Positions 16,468-25,514 are shown, counted from the first letter of the stretch. The stretch is DNA of 64,000 bases from Solihabitans fulvus (GCF_008386585.1 NZ_VUOB01000030.1:1-64000), one strand, 5' to 3'. Notes: generated from the sequence alone by a model not told the origin. Numbers and translations are program-made.

Positions 16468-17505
16468 TTAGCTGCCAACGGAATTCGCGGACTGCCGGGA
16501 CAGCGCCACGAGTCGGGACACCGCGCGCAGGTACTTCTTGCGGTAGCCGCCGCGCAGCATCTCCTCGGTGAACAGCTCCGAGAGCGGCCGGCCGGACACC
16601 GCGACCGGCACCGCCCGGTCGTACAGCCGGTCGCCGAACGCCACCAGCCGCAGCGCCACGTCCTGGTCCGGCGCGGCGTGCACGCCCCGCAGGTGCACCG
16701 AGGACACGCCGTCGACGAGCCGGCCGTAGCGGGACGGGTGCAGCGTGGCCAGGTGCGCGCACAGCTCGTCGAAGTCGTCCAGCGTGCTGCCGGGGAGCGC
16801 CGCGGCGCTGGCCGCCAGCTCCTCGTCCGTCATAGGGTCGGGGGCGTCGGGCAGCCCCCGGTGCCGGTAGTCGGGGCCGTCGACCCTGACCACGCCGAAC
16901 TTCGCCGACAGCGACTGGATCTCGCGCAGGAAGCTGTCCGCCGCGAACCGGCCCTCGCCGAGCTTGTCCGGCAACGTGTTCGACGTCGCCGTCACGAACA
17001 CGCCTGCCGCGGTCAGCTCGGACAGCAGCCGGGTCACCAGCATGGTGTCGCCGGGGTCGTCCAGCTCGAACTCGTCGATGGCCAGCAGCCGGTGGCCGGA
17101 CAGCCTGGCGACCGTGTCGTGGAAGCCGAGCGCGCCGACCAGGTGGGTCAGCTCGACGAACGTCCCGTACGCCTTGGGGCCGGGCACCGCGTGCCAGATC
17201 GAGGCGAGCAGGTGCGTCTTGCCGACGCCGAAGCCGCCGTCCAGGTACAGGCCGGGCAGGTCGTGCGCGACCGGCTCGCCGCTGCTGAACAGGGACCGCA
17301 GCCAGCTCTTGCCGGCCATCGGCGCGGCGACCCGCTTGGCGAACTCCTGGCACGCGACCACGGCGGCGGCCTGGCTCGGCTCGTCGGGGCTTGGCACGTA
17401 GGTGTCGAACCGGACGCCGTCGAACATCGGCGGCGGCACCATCGCGTCGACCAGCTCATCGGCCCCGATCCGGGGATCGCGATCGACCAGGCGCGGGGCG
17501 GACAT
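16468..17505 (-). CDS. zapE: cell division protein ZapE (AFG1-like ATPase)
   Basis: A 345-residue AFG1/ZapE-family P-loop ATPase. Walker A is DGGFGVGKTHLL, and the Walker B region is LLAIDEFELDDPGDTM. In E. coli ZapE binds the Z-ring and acts when division is stressed. The divergent RibD-like reductase only 33 bp away repeats the gene order I know from M. tuberculosis Rv2670c-Rv2671, which supports the assignment. Confidence 0.9.
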   Translation of the reverse strand: MSAPRLVDRDPRIGADELVDAMVPPPMFDGVRFDTYVPSPDEPSQAAAVVACQEFAKRVAAPMAGKSWLRSLFSSGEPVAHDLPGLYLDGGFGVGKTHLLASIWHAVPGPKAYGTFVELTHLVGALGFHDTVARLSGHRLLAIDEFELDDPGDTMLVTRLLSELTAAGVFVTATSNTLPDKLGEGRFAADSFLREIQSLSAKFGVVRVDGPDYRHRGLPDAPDPMTDEELAASAAALPGSTLDDFDELCAHLATLHPSRYGRLVDGVSSVHLRGVHAAPDQDVALRLVAFGDRLYDRAVPVAVSGRPLSELFTEEMLRGGYRKKYLRAVSRLVALSRQSANSVGS

Positions 17506-17538
17506 GAACGCAGCCTAACCGCGTGTTGGGATGTCACC

Positions 17539-18303
17539 GTGCACAGGTTGTGGCCGCAGGACCTCAATGAGACGACCGACACGTCCCTCGGCGATGCCGA
17601 GCTGGAACGCGCCTACGACTATCCGGCCGACCTCGACCGGCCGTGGGTCCAGGTGAACTTCGTGTCCAGCGCGGACGGCGCGGTCACGGTCGGCGGACGC
17701 TCGCAGGGACTGTCCAGCCCGGCGGACAAGAAGGTGTTCGCGCTCGGCCGCGACCTCGCCGACGTCGTGCTGGTCGGCGCCGGCACGGCCCAGCTGGAGG
17801 GCTATCGGGGCGTCAAGGCCAACGAGGTCCGTGCGGAGCGGCGGGCCAGGCTCGGGTTGGCGCCGGTGCCGCCGATCGCGGTGGTCACCGCGCGCGCCAC
17901 CGTGAGTCCCGACTCGCCGTTGCTCACGGACACGCTGGTGCCGCCGATCATCCTGACCTGCGCGGCCGCGCCTCGGCAGCGCCGCGACGAGCTTGCCGAG
18001 GCGGGCGCCGAGGTCGTTGTCGTCGGCGACGAGGCGGTGGACCTGCGCGCGGCGCTCGCCGAGCTGAACCGGCGCGGGCTGCGCAGGGTCAACTGCGAGG
18101 GCGGCCCGACGCTGTTCGGCGGCCTGATCGCCGAGGATCTCGTCGACGAGCTGTGCCTGACCGTGGCACCGCTGCTGGCCGGCGGCGACGCCGGACGCAT
18201 CGCCACGGGTCCGTTGCCGCCGGCGGCGCGGGAGCTGGTGCTCGCGTCGGTGCTGCACGCCGAGGGTTCGCTGCTGCTGCGCTACCGGCGGGCCGCCCGC
18301 TGA
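17539..18303 (+). CDS. RibD C-terminal-domain reductase (pyrimidine reductase/DHFR-like)
   Basis: A 254-residue protein with the dihydrofolate-reductase-like RibD_C fold only: VNFVSSADGAVTVGG near the N-terminus, VLVGAGTAQLEGY for NADPH contacts, and RRVNCEGGPTLFGGLIAEDL. The deaminase half of RibD is missing, as in M. tuberculosis Rv2671, which can partly replace dihydrofolate reductase. GTG is taken as the start because the open frame upstream crosses the zapE gene; no Shine-Dalgarno is visible and the transcript may be leaderless. Confidence 0.85.
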   Translation: MHRLWPQDLNETTDTSLGDAELERAYDYPADLDRPWVQVNFVSSADGAVTVGGRSQGLSSPADKKVFALGRDLADVVLVGAGTAQLEGYRGVKANEVRAERRARLGLAPVPPIAVVTARATVSPDSPLLTDTLVPPIILTCAAAPRQRRDELAEAGAEVVVVGDEAVDLRAALAELNRRGLRRVNCEGGPTLFGGLIAEDLVDELCLTVAPLLAGGDAGRIATGPLPPAARELVLASVLHAEGSLLLRYRRAAR

Positions 18304-18313
18304 CCGGCGGGCC

Positions 18314-19234
18314 TCAACCGCGCGACAGCGTGGCCCGCACCGGTTCGATGATCTCGTCGACGAGCCAGCGGGTGACACCGGGCGGGTAGGGGCTGCGCAG
18401 GCTCAGGACGATGTGCGTCATGCCGACCCTGGCGAGGTCGAGGACCGCCTGACGCGATCCTGGCGCGTCGTCTTGGGACACGATGACCTGCACCGAGCGG
18501 GTGATCTCCGCAGGGTCGCGGCCGATGGCCGCGCAGTGTCCGTCGAGCACGCGGCTGCGGTCGGCGACGCGTTGCACGTCGTTGTGCGGCGGCCCCGGGA
18601 TGTTCCAGATGTCCGCGTGCTCGGCGACCAGCCGCAGCATCCTGGTGCCCCAGCCGCCGATCAGCAGCGGCGGCCCAGGGCGCTGCACCGGCTTCGGCTC
18701 GTTGCGGGTGCCCCGCAGGCGGTAGTAGCGGCCGTCGAAGTCGAACACGTCCTCGGTCCACATGCGCCGGAGGATGGTGATCGTCTCGGCCAGCCGCGCG
18801 ATGCCCTCGGCCGGCGGCACCAGGGTCAGGCCGTACGCCTCGTACTCCTCGACGGCCGGGTTCGGGCCGGCGATGCCACCGGCGCCGGCCGGCTGGTGGG
18901 TGCCGCCGACGCCGAGGCCCATGACCAGCCGCCCGTCCGAGACGACGTCGACGGTGTTCGCGATCTTGCCGAGGACGGCAGGCTCGCGGATCCGGTTGCT
19001 GGTCACCAGCAGGCCGAGCCGCAGCCGCGTGGTCTGCGCGGCGAGTGCGCTGAGCAGCGTCCAGCCCTCGTGGATCTGGCCGTTTTTCGGTCCGGCCAAC
19101 GGCATGAGGTGGTCCCACAGCCATGCGTCGTCGATCTCCGGCTCGGCGTCGGCCTCCTGCCACACCCGCAGGATGTCCTGGTAGCCGACGTGCATCGGCG
19201 TGGTCTTGATCCCGAAGCGGATCTGGTTGCTCAT
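18314..19234 (-). CDS. LLM-class flavin-dependent oxidoreductase
   Basis: A 306-residue luciferase-like TIM-barrel enzyme, probably F420- or FMN-dependent. Family features are RLGLLVTSNRIREPAVLGKI, GRLVMGLGVGG and GPPLLIGGWGTRMLRLVAEH. Such enzymes catalyse hydride transfer or oxygenation of many small molecules; substrate unknown. It is divergent from a MarR regulator across an 84-bp spacer that holds a perfect 21-bp palindrome, so it is probably that regulator's target. Confidence 0.9.
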   Translation of the reverse strand: MSNQIRFGIKTTPMHVGYQDILRVWQEADAEPEIDDAWLWDHLMPLAGPKNGQIHEGWTLLSALAAQTTRLRLGLLVTSNRIREPAVLGKIANTVDVVSDGRLVMGLGVGGTHQPAGAGGIAGPNPAVEEYEAYGLTLVPPAEGIARLAETITILRRMWTEDVFDFDGRYYRLRGTRNEPKPVQRPGPPLLIGGWGTRMLRLVAEHADIWNIPGPPHNDVQRVADRSRVLDGHCAAIGRDPAEITRSVQVIVSQDDAPGSRQAVLDLARVGMTHIVLSLRSPYPPGVTRWLVDEIIEPVRATLSRG

Positions 19235-19258
19235 GGTCTCTGCACCTCTCGATCGAAT

Positions 19259-19279
19259 ATCGTCAGCATAGCTGACGAT
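19259..19279. promoter_or_regulatory. MarR-type operator palindrome
   Basis: ATCGTCAGC-ATA-GCTGACGAT is a perfect 9-bp inverted repeat with a 3-bp centre, in the divergent region between the oxidoreductase and marR-like genes. It lies just upstream of the -35 region of the MarR gene, whose probable -10 is TACAGT ending 7 bases before its ATG. Confidence 0.8.
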
Positions 19280-19318
19280 CTGAAGAGCTGATCATTAGTT
19301 CTGGGTACAGTCGTCGGC

Positions 19319-19777
19319 ATGGCAGGGGAGACGCACGCGTCGCCGGGGCTGCTCGAGGCCCGGCTCGGCTACCTGCTCAAGCACGCCCATCTGCGGCTGG
19401 GCGAGGCCTCCGCGAAGGCGCTGGCGCCCTTCGGCATCGAGGGCCACCAACTCGCGGTCCTGGTCGTGCTCGCCGATGGGCACCCGTTGTCGCAGCTGGA
19501 GGCGGCCGGGCGGCTCGGCGTGGACCGCACGACGATGGTCGCGCTCGTGGACACGCTGGAGGACCGCGGCCTTGTCGAGCGGCGCCGCAGCGCGACGGAC
19601 CGACGCAGGAACATCGTCGAGCTGACCGAGGCCGGCCGGGACTGCCTGCGCCGCGCGGAGGACGCGCGCCGGGACATGGAGCGCCGCTTCCTCGCCCCAC
19701 TCGGCGAACACGAGGCCGAGCAGTTCGTGCGCGCCCTCCAGACCCTCGTCGCCGCGCCGGAGAACGACGGCGAATAA
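19319..19777 (+). CDS. MarR family transcriptional regulator
   Basis: A 152-residue winged-helix regulator. The DNA-binding part is PLSQLEAAGRLGVDRTTMVA followed by LVDTLEDRGLVERRRSATDR and the wing RRRNIVELTEAG. It most likely represses the divergent flavin oxidoreductase and itself through the palindrome between them. The ATG appears leaderless (TACAGT, 7 bases upstream). Confidence 0.92.
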   Translation: MAGETHASPGLLEARLGYLLKHAHLRLGEASAKALAPFGIEGHQLAVLVVLADGHPLSQLEAAGRLGVDRTTMVALVDTLEDRGLVERRRSATDRRRNIVELTEAGRDCLRRAEDARRDMERRFLAPLGEHEAEQFVRALQTLVAAPENDGE

Positions 19778-19824
19778 GAGCTCTAAGCCGCGCGCGGCGG
19801 GGCGCAACGAGGCAGGATGGCGCC

Positions 19825-20913
19825 GTGGCACTCCCGCTGACTCCGCCCGTGCAGCCAATGCTGGCCAACTCGGTCGACCGCATCCCGGCCGACAAGGACC
19901 TCGTCTTCGAACCGAAGTGGGACGGCTTCCGCTGCCTGGTCTTCCGCGACGGCGACGAGGTCGTGCTCCAGTCGCGCAGCGGAAAGCCGCTGAACCGCTA
20001 CTTTCCCGAGGTCGTCGAGACGATGCGCGCCGCGCTGCCCGACCGGGTCGTGCTCGACGGCGAACTGGTGGTGGCCAAGGCGGGCCGCCTCGACTTCGAC
20101 ACCCTCTCCGACCGCATCCACCCCGCCGCCAGCCGGGTGGCGCTGCTGGCCGAGCAGACCCCGGCGAGCTACGTGGCCTTCGACCTGCTCGCGACCGGCG
20201 ACCGGGCGCTGCTCGGCGAGCCGGCTGTCGCCCGCCGCGCCGCCCTGCTCGACCTGCTCACCGGCGTCGAGGACGTGCGGATCACGCCGGCCACGACCGA
20301 TGTCGACCTGGCTATGGAGTGGTTCGAGCTGTTCGAGGGCGCCGGACTGGACGGCGTGATGGGCAAGCCCGCCAACGGCGTCTACACGCCGGGCAAGCGC
20401 ACGATGATCAAGGTGAAGCACGCGCGTACCGCCGACTGCGTGGTCGCTGGCCTGCGCTGGCACCTCAACACCGAGCCGGGCACGACCGTCGGCTCGCTGC
20501 TGCTCGGCCTGCACGACGACGCCGGGGTGCTGCACCACGTCGGTGTGGTCGGCTCGTTCCCCACCGCGCGGCGCAGGGCGCTGGCCACCGAGCTGGCCCC
20601 GCTGATCGAGCAGGACCCCGAGGACCACCCCTGGCTCGGCGAGCACGCGCAGGACGGCCGCAGGCTGCCTGGCTCGGTGAACCGCTGGCGCGCGGGCGAA
20701 CAGCCATGGGTGCCGCTGCGGTGCGAGCGCGTCGTCGAGGTCGCCTACACGCAGACCGAGGGGCAGGCCCCGGCCCGTTTCCGGCACAACCCGCAGTTCG
20801 GTCGGTGGCGGCCGGACCGCGAGCCCGAGTCGTGCCGCTATGACCAGCTCGACCAGCCCGCCCGCTACGACCTGGCGGCCGTGCTGCGCGGCGAGGTCCG
20901 GCCGGCGACCTGA
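19825..20913 (+). CDS. ligC: ATP-dependent DNA ligase (LigC-type)
   Basis: A 362-residue ATP-dependent ligase with adenylation and OB-fold domains only. The nucleophile lysine is in EPKWDGFR (motif I KxDG); other motifs are VLDGELVV (III), DGVMGKP (IV region) and MIKVKH (V). The size and lack of extra domains match mycobacterial LigC rather than LigB or LigD. With the Prim-PolC-like polymerase at 3.2 kb it could serve a base-excision or end-joining route. The GTG has CAGGAT ending 6 bases upstream and no ribosome binding site, so it may be leaderless. Confidence 0.9.
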   Translation: MALPLTPPVQPMLANSVDRIPADKDLVFEPKWDGFRCLVFRDGDEVVLQSRSGKPLNRYFPEVVETMRAALPDRVVLDGELVVAKAGRLDFDTLSDRIHPAASRVALLAEQTPASYVAFDLLATGDRALLGEPAVARRAALLDLLTGVEDVRITPATTDVDLAMEWFELFEGAGLDGVMGKPANGVYTPGKRTMIKVKHARTADCVVAGLRWHLNTEPGTTVGSLLLGLHDDAGVLHHVGVVGSFPTARRRALATELAPLIEQDPEDHPWLGEHAQDGRRLPGSVNRWRAGEQPWVPLRCERVVEVAYTQTEGQAPARFRHNPQFGRWRPDREPESCRYDQLDQPARYDLAAVLRGEVRPAT

Positions 20914-20915
20914 CC

Positions 20916-20959
20916 TCGCGGGCGGAAAGTGCCTGTGTCGAACCACTTTCCGCCCGCGA
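20916..20959. terminator. bidirectional hairpin between ligC and the aminotransferase
   Basis: A perfect 15-bp stem (TCGCGGGCGGAAAGT / ACTTTCCGCCCGCGA) with a 14-base loop, placed between convergent genes whose stops are 51 bp apart. Confidence 0.85.
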
Positions 20960-20964
20960 CGGGG

Positions 20965-22215
20965 TCAGTTGGCGACGACCTCGGCGATCGCGTCGACGCC
21001 CTTGTCGATCTCCTCGCGGGTGATCACCAGCGGCGGGGCCACCCGCAGCGTGCTGTCCTGCGTCTCCTTGCAGAGCACGCCGCGCCGGGCCAGCGCCTCC
21101 GACGCGACCCGGCCGGCCGGGCCGCCGGGGGTGATCTCCACGCCAGCCCACAGCCCCCGTCCGCGCACCTCGGCCACGCCCCGGCCGATCAGCTCGCCGA
21201 GCCTGCCGTGCAGGTAGCCGCCGAGCTCGCGGGACCGCTCCTGGAACTCGCCGGTGGCCAGCAGCCGGACGACGGCCCTGCCGACCGCGCAGGCCAGCGG
21301 GTTTCCGCCGAAGGTCGAGCCGTGCTCGCCCGGCCGCAGCACGCCGAGCACGGCCTGGCTGCCGACCACGGCGGACACCGGCAGGATGCCGCCGCCGAGC
21401 GCCTTGCCCAGCGTGTACAGGTCCGCGCGCACGCCGTCGTGGTCCAGCGCGAGCAGGTCGCCGGTGCGGGCCAGCCCGGACTGGATCTCGTCGGCGATCA
21501 GCAGCACGTTGTTCTCGTCGCAGATCCGCCGCACCTCGGCCAGGTAGCCGGCCGGCGGGACGACCACGCCCGCCTCGCCCTGGATCGGCTCGATCAGCAC
21601 CGCGGCGGTGCGGTCGGTGATCGCGCCGGCCAGCGCCTCGGCGTCGCCGAACTTCACCACGGCGAAGCCGGGCGTGAACGGCCCGAAGTCCGCGCGCGCC
21701 GACTCGTCGGTGGAGAACGAGACGATCGTGGTGGTGCGGCCGTGGAAGTTGGAGCCGGCCACGACGATCTCGGCCGTGCCCTCCGGCACGCCCTTGACCT
21801 GGTAGGCCCACTTGCGGGCGACCTTGATCGCGGACTCGACCGCCTCGGCGCCCGAGTTCATCGGCAGCACCATCTCGGTGCCGGTCAGCTCGGCCAGCTC
21901 GCGGCAGAACAGCCCGAGCTGGTCGTGGTGGAAGGCCCGGCTGGTCAGCGTGACCCTGCCGAGCTGCGCGACGGCGGCGGCGACCAGGTCGGGGTGGCGG
22001 TGGCCGAAGTTCAGCGCGGAGTACCCGGCGAGAAAGTCCAGGTAGCTGCGCCCCTCGACGTCGGTGACCCAGGCGCCCTCGGCATGCGCGATCACCACGG
22101 GCAGCGGGTGGTAGTTGTGCGTGCTCCACTGCTCGTCGAGCGCGACGAATCCCGCCGAGGCGGCGGGGCCGCCGCCTGCGCTGGTGCTGGCGGGGTGATC
22201 TGCGATGGCGGTCAT
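20965..22215 (-). CDS. rocD: ornithine--oxo-acid aminotransferase
   Basis: A 416-residue class-III PLP aminotransferase that converts ornithine and 2-oxoglutarate to glutamate semialdehyde and glutamate. Family features: LDFLAGYSALNFGHRHPDLV, MNSGAEAVESAIKVARKW, ADEIQSGLARTG, and the PLP lysine in LYTLGKALGGG. These match RocD better than ArgD or GABA aminotransferase. Three GTTGCGT boxes lie upstream and may bind a nitrogen or amino-acid regulator. ATG start. Confidence 0.9.
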   Translation of the reverse strand: MTAIADHPASTSAGGGPAASAGFVALDEQWSTHNYHPLPVVIAHAEGAWVTDVEGRSYLDFLAGYSALNFGHRHPDLVAAAVAQLGRVTLTSRAFHHDQLGLFCRELAELTGTEMVLPMNSGAEAVESAIKVARKWAYQVKGVPEGTAEIVVAGSNFHGRTTTIVSFSTDESARADFGPFTPGFAVVKFGDAEALAGAITDRTAAVLIEPIQGEAGVVVPPAGYLAEVRRICDENNVLLIADEIQSGLARTGDLLALDHDGVRADLYTLGKALGGGILPVSAVVGSQAVLGVLRPGEHGSTFGGNPLACAVGRAVVRLLATGEFQERSRELGGYLHGRLGELIGRGVAEVRGRGLWAGVEITPGGPAGRVASEALARRGVLCKETQDSTLRVAPPLVITREEIDKGVDAIAEVVAN

Positions 22216-22260
22216 ACGCCAAGGCTAAGGGGCAGGTGACGACGATTTCATCCGTGACCC

Positions 22261-22318
22261 GTTGCGTAGAGTCGCAGTTTGTTGCGTGATTCACGCTTTG
22301 ATCGGTCTTTTGTTGCGT
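22261..22318. promoter_or_regulatory. three GTTGCGT boxes between rocD and ppk2
   Basis: GTTGCGT begins at 22261, 22281 and 22312. The steps of 20 and 31 bp are close to two and three helical turns, so the boxes would lie on one face of the DNA. They occupy the shared upstream region of two divergent genes. Possible binding array for an Lrp- or ArgR-like regulator; the protein is unknown. Confidence 0.45.
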
Positions 22319-22356
22319 AGAAGGCGGATCAGATCAACTGTGGTTACCCTCCGGTG

Positions 22357-23226
22357 ATGGCGAAGAAGGCTGCCGAGGCCGGATCCGTGCGTGATGTGCT
22401 GCTCGCGCGCCTCGATGGAGTGGAACTCGACACGATCGACCCAGCCGGCACGCCGGTCGGCCCGACCTCCAAGGAGGAGGCGGCGGCCGATCTAGCGGTG
22501 CTCGCGCCCCGGCTCGACGAGCTCCAGGAGCGGCTGTACGCCGAGGCGGTCGGCGGCGGCCGGCGCCGCGTGCTGCTGGTGTTGCAGGGCATGGACACCT
22601 CGGGCAAGGGCGGCGTCATCAGGCACGTCGCCGGGCTGGTCAATCCGCAGGGCCTGCACATCGCGGCGTTCAAGAAGCCGACCGCCGCCGAGCTGCGGCA
22701 CGACTTCCTGTGGCGGATCCGCCGGCAGGCGCCGGGGCCAGGGCTGATCGGGGTGTTCGACCGCTCGCACTACGAGGACGTGCTGGTCGCCAGGGTCGAC
22801 CGGCTGGTGCCGGCGGCCGAGTGGCGGCGTCGGTACAAGCAGATCAACGAGTTCGAGGCCGAGCTGGCCGAGCAGGGCACGACGGTGATCAAGTGCTTTC
22901 TGCACATCTCGCCGGACCGGCAGGCGCGGCGGCTGCGGGAGCGGTTGGAGAACCCGGCCAAGCGGTGGAAGTACAACCCGGGCGACCTGAACGTGCGGGC
23001 GAAGTGGTCGAAGTACCAGCAGGCGTACGGCGACGCGCTGCGCACGTGTTCGGATCCCGTGTCACCGTGGTACGTCGTGCCGGCGGATCGCAAGTGGTAC
23101 CGGAACTGGGCGGTGGCACGGTTGTTGTTGGAGGCGCTCGAGGAGATCGCGCCGCAGTTCCCTGAGCCCGACTACGACCCGAGGGGCGAGTTGGTGCGGC
23201 TGGTGGAGCGTGATCCGCTGAGCTGA
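22357..23226 (+). CDS. polyphosphate kinase 2 family protein
   Basis: A 289-residue PPK2 kinase that transfers phosphate between polyphosphate and nucleotides. Walker A is LQGMDTSGKGGVIRH, Walker B is GVFDRSHYEDVL, and the lid region is KRWKYNPGDLNVRAKW. This single-domain length fits class I or III PPK2. The start is probably the ATG with TACCCT ending 6 bases upstream (leaderless); a GTG one codon earlier is also open. Confidence 0.92.
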   Translation: MAKKAAEAGSVRDVLLARLDGVELDTIDPAGTPVGPTSKEEAAADLAVLAPRLDELQERLYAEAVGGGRRRVLLVLQGMDTSGKGGVIRHVAGLVNPQGLHIAAFKKPTAAELRHDFLWRIRRQAPGPGLIGVFDRSHYEDVLVARVDRLVPAAEWRRRYKQINEFEAELAEQGTTVIKCFLHISPDRQARRLRERLENPAKRWKYNPGDLNVRAKWSKYQQAYGDALRTCSDPVSPWYVVPADRKWYRNWAVARLLLEALEEIAPQFPEPDYDPRGELVRLVERDPLS

Positions 23227-23358
23227 ACCCGAGTCGGGCCCGCGTGCCGGATGCCGGTTTGTGTTGCGCCGCATGCAATCTTTGTTGCGCCTCTTGTCAG
23301 GTGGCGATGGTCTAGGCCACTGTGACGGCAGGGGCGGTCGACAGCGGAGGTGCGTTCG

Positions 23359-24537
23359 GTGGGTGCCAGCGACGGTGTGGACCGGCGGCGGTTTCTCGGC
23401 CTGGTCGGTGCGGGTGTCGGAGCGGGGTTGTTGATGGGCGAGGGCATCGGGGCCGCCGAGAGCGGGAGTCTGCGGACGGGTGGTCACCGCGTCTACCTGG
23501 GCACCTACACCTCGGGAGCCGGCGCGGGCACCGGGGTCGGGCTCGCGAGCTACCAGCCGGCGACGGGGCAGCTGCGCTCGACCGGCGTGCTCGCCGGGGT
23601 GGCCAATCCCTCGTTCCTGACCCTCTCCGCCGACGGCCGGACGCTCTACGCCGTCGACGAGCAGACCGACGGGAGCGTCACGGCGCTCGCCGTGGACGCA
23701 GCGGGCGGGCTTCGCGTGCTGGGCACGCAGAGCAGCGGCGGGGCCGACCCCTGCCACCTCGCGGTGCACGCCGACGGGCGGCACCTGCTCAGCGCGAACT
23801 ACTCCTCAGGGAGCGTCGCGGTGCACCCGATCCACCCGGACGGCAGCCTCGGCGCGCGGACGGATCTGGTGCAGCACAAGGGATCCGGGCCCGATCCCGA
23901 CCGGCAGGCCGGGCCGCACGCGCACATGGTGTGCCCCGATCCCGGCGGCCGGTTCGTGCTCGCCGTCGACCTCGGCACCGACACCGTCTACAGCTACCGG
24001 CTCGACCCGTCGACCGGTCGGCTGAAGCCGAGGTCCACGGCCGCGCTGCGGCCGGGCGCCGGACCGCGTCACCTCGCCTTCCACACCTCCGGCCGGTTCG
24101 CCTACGTGGTCAATGAGCTGGACTCGACGATCGTGGTCTGCGCGTACGACCCGGCGACGGGCGTGCTGCGTCCCGGCAAGCCCCAGGCCACCGTGCCGGC
24201 CGGCGCGCCGGCGTCGCCGCGCAACTACCCGGCCGAGGTGCTGGTCGCCGGGGACGGGCGGTTCGTCTACGTGTCCAACCGGGGGCACGACAGCGTCGCG
24301 GTGTTCGCGGTGGAGGCGGGCGGCGGCACGCTGCGGCTGCTCGGCGCGACGCCGGTCGGCGGCAGCTTCCCGAGGCACATCAGCGTCGATCCGACCGGGC
24401 GGATCCTGTTCGCCGCCAACCAGAAGTCGAACACCGTGACGAGTTTCCTGGTTGACCGGCAGAGCGGCGCGCTGACCCCGTCCGGCACGCCGCTGTCGAC
24501 GCCGATCCCGGTGTGCGTGCTGCCGGCCAAGGTCTGA
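23359..24537 (+). CDS. secreted lactonase-family beta-propeller (YbhE/Pgl-like), Tat signal
   Basis: A 392-residue exported protein. A twin-arginine signal (DRRRFLGLVGAGVGAGLLMG) is followed by a seven-bladed 6-phosphogluconolactonase-like propeller with repeats such as LTLSADGRTLYAVDE, AVHADGRHLLSANYSSGSV and HISVDPTGRILFAANQKSNT. Export argues against a pentose-phosphate role; a secreted sugar-lactone or muconate-type lactone hydrolase is more likely. Of two GTG codons the second is chosen because GGAGG lies 8 bases before it and overlaps the first. Confidence 0.85.
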   Translation: MGASDGVDRRRFLGLVGAGVGAGLLMGEGIGAAESGSLRTGGHRVYLGTYTSGAGAGTGVGLASYQPATGQLRSTGVLAGVANPSFLTLSADGRTLYAVDEQTDGSVTALAVDAAGGLRVLGTQSSGGADPCHLAVHADGRHLLSANYSSGSVAVHPIHPDGSLGARTDLVQHKGSGPDPDRQAGPHAHMVCPDPGGRFVLAVDLGTDTVYSYRLDPSTGRLKPRSTAALRPGAGPRHLAFHTSGRFAYVVNELDSTIVVCAYDPATGVLRPGKPQATVPAGAPASPRNYPAEVLVAGDGRFVYVSNRGHDSVAVFAVEAGGGTLRLLGATPVGGSFPRHISVDPTGRILFAANQKSNTVTSFLVDRQSGALTPSGTPLSTPIPVCVLPAKV

Positions 24538-24716
24538 CGGTGTCGGGCTGACGGCGAAGGACTGGCAGTGCAGGGCTGGCGGCGAAGGCGCGACGGCAGG
24601 GGATGAAGGCGGCGGTCGCGTCGACACGGGTGGGTTAACCGCGCCGCGAACCCTGTCCGGCGATCGTCCACAGTGGTACTCAGGACTGTGGTTCCGCCAC
24701 TGCGCCGGAGGTTGCC

Positions 24717-25514
24717 ATGCCGTTCTGCCGTGCCGTTGTCGGTGTGCTCGCCGTGTTGGCCGTCCAGTTCGCCTGCGCGGTCGCGCCGGCTTCGGCGGCG
24801 CCGATCGCGCCGGAGTACGTCGCGCTCGGCGACTCCTACGCCGCGGGGCTCGGGGCCGGCGCCTACGATCCGGCCAGCGGGTCCTGCAAGCGCAGCGCGA
24901 CGGCCCACCCGCAGCTGTGGGCCAGGGCGCACGGGATTCCCTCGTTCCGGTTCGCGGCCTGCACCGGGGCGTCCACAATGGACGTCGTGGCCGATCAGGT
25001 CGGCCAGCTGAGCCTGGAGACCGGGCTGGTCACGATCACCGTCGGCGGCACGGACGCCGGCTTCTCCGACGTGCTGGTCACCTGCACGCTCGGCGGCGAC
25101 CAGCAGTGCGCCGACCGGGCGGCGACGGCGGTCTCGTTCGTCCGCACCGAGTTGCCCGGTCGGTTCGACCGGACCTACGCCGCCATCCGGGCGCGCGCGC
25201 CGCAGGCGAAGGTCGTGGTGCTCGGCTATCCACGGCTGTTCTCCTTCACGCCGTGCCTGCTCGGCCTGAGCCAGGCCAAGCGGAAGGTGCTCAACGACGG
25301 CGCGAACGTGCTGGCCGAGGTGACCTCGGACCGGGCGCGGGCCGCCGGGTTCACCTTCGTCGACGTGCGCGACGCCTTCGCCGGTCATGGCGTGTGTGCG
25401 CCGAATCCCTGGCTGCACGGCCTGTCCGTGCCGGTGAACGAGAGCTACCACCCCACCGCGAGCGGCCAGGTCGACGGCTACCTGCCGCTGCTGACGGCGG
25501 CGGCCTGGCCGTGA
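24717..25514 (+). CDS. secreted SGNH/GDSL hydrolase with altered block III
   Basis: A 265-residue secreted esterase-like protein. The signal peptide ends near ASA-AP (residue 28). Block I is GDSYAAG with nucleophile S40, block II Gly is in CTGAST, and the histidine is H245 in ESYHPTASG. Block III, normally GxND, reads G110-G-T112-D113, so the oxyanion-hole Asn is replaced by Thr (codon ACG). Activity may be reduced or altered. Cysteine pairs suggest disulfides as in Streptomyces SGNH lipases. GGAGG precedes the ATG. Confidence 0.85.
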   Translation: MPFCRAVVGVLAVLAVQFACAVAPASAAPIAPEYVALGDSYAAGLGAGAYDPASGSCKRSATAHPQLWARAHGIPSFRFAACTGASTMDVVADQVGQLSLETGLVTITVGGTDAGFSDVLVTCTLGGDQQCADRAATAVSFVRTELPGRFDRTYAAIRARAPQAKVVVLGYPRLFSFTPCLLGLSQAKRKVLNDGANVLAEVTSDRARAAGFTFVDVRDAFAGHGVCAPNPWLHGLSVPVNESYHPTASGQVDGYLPLLTAAAWP

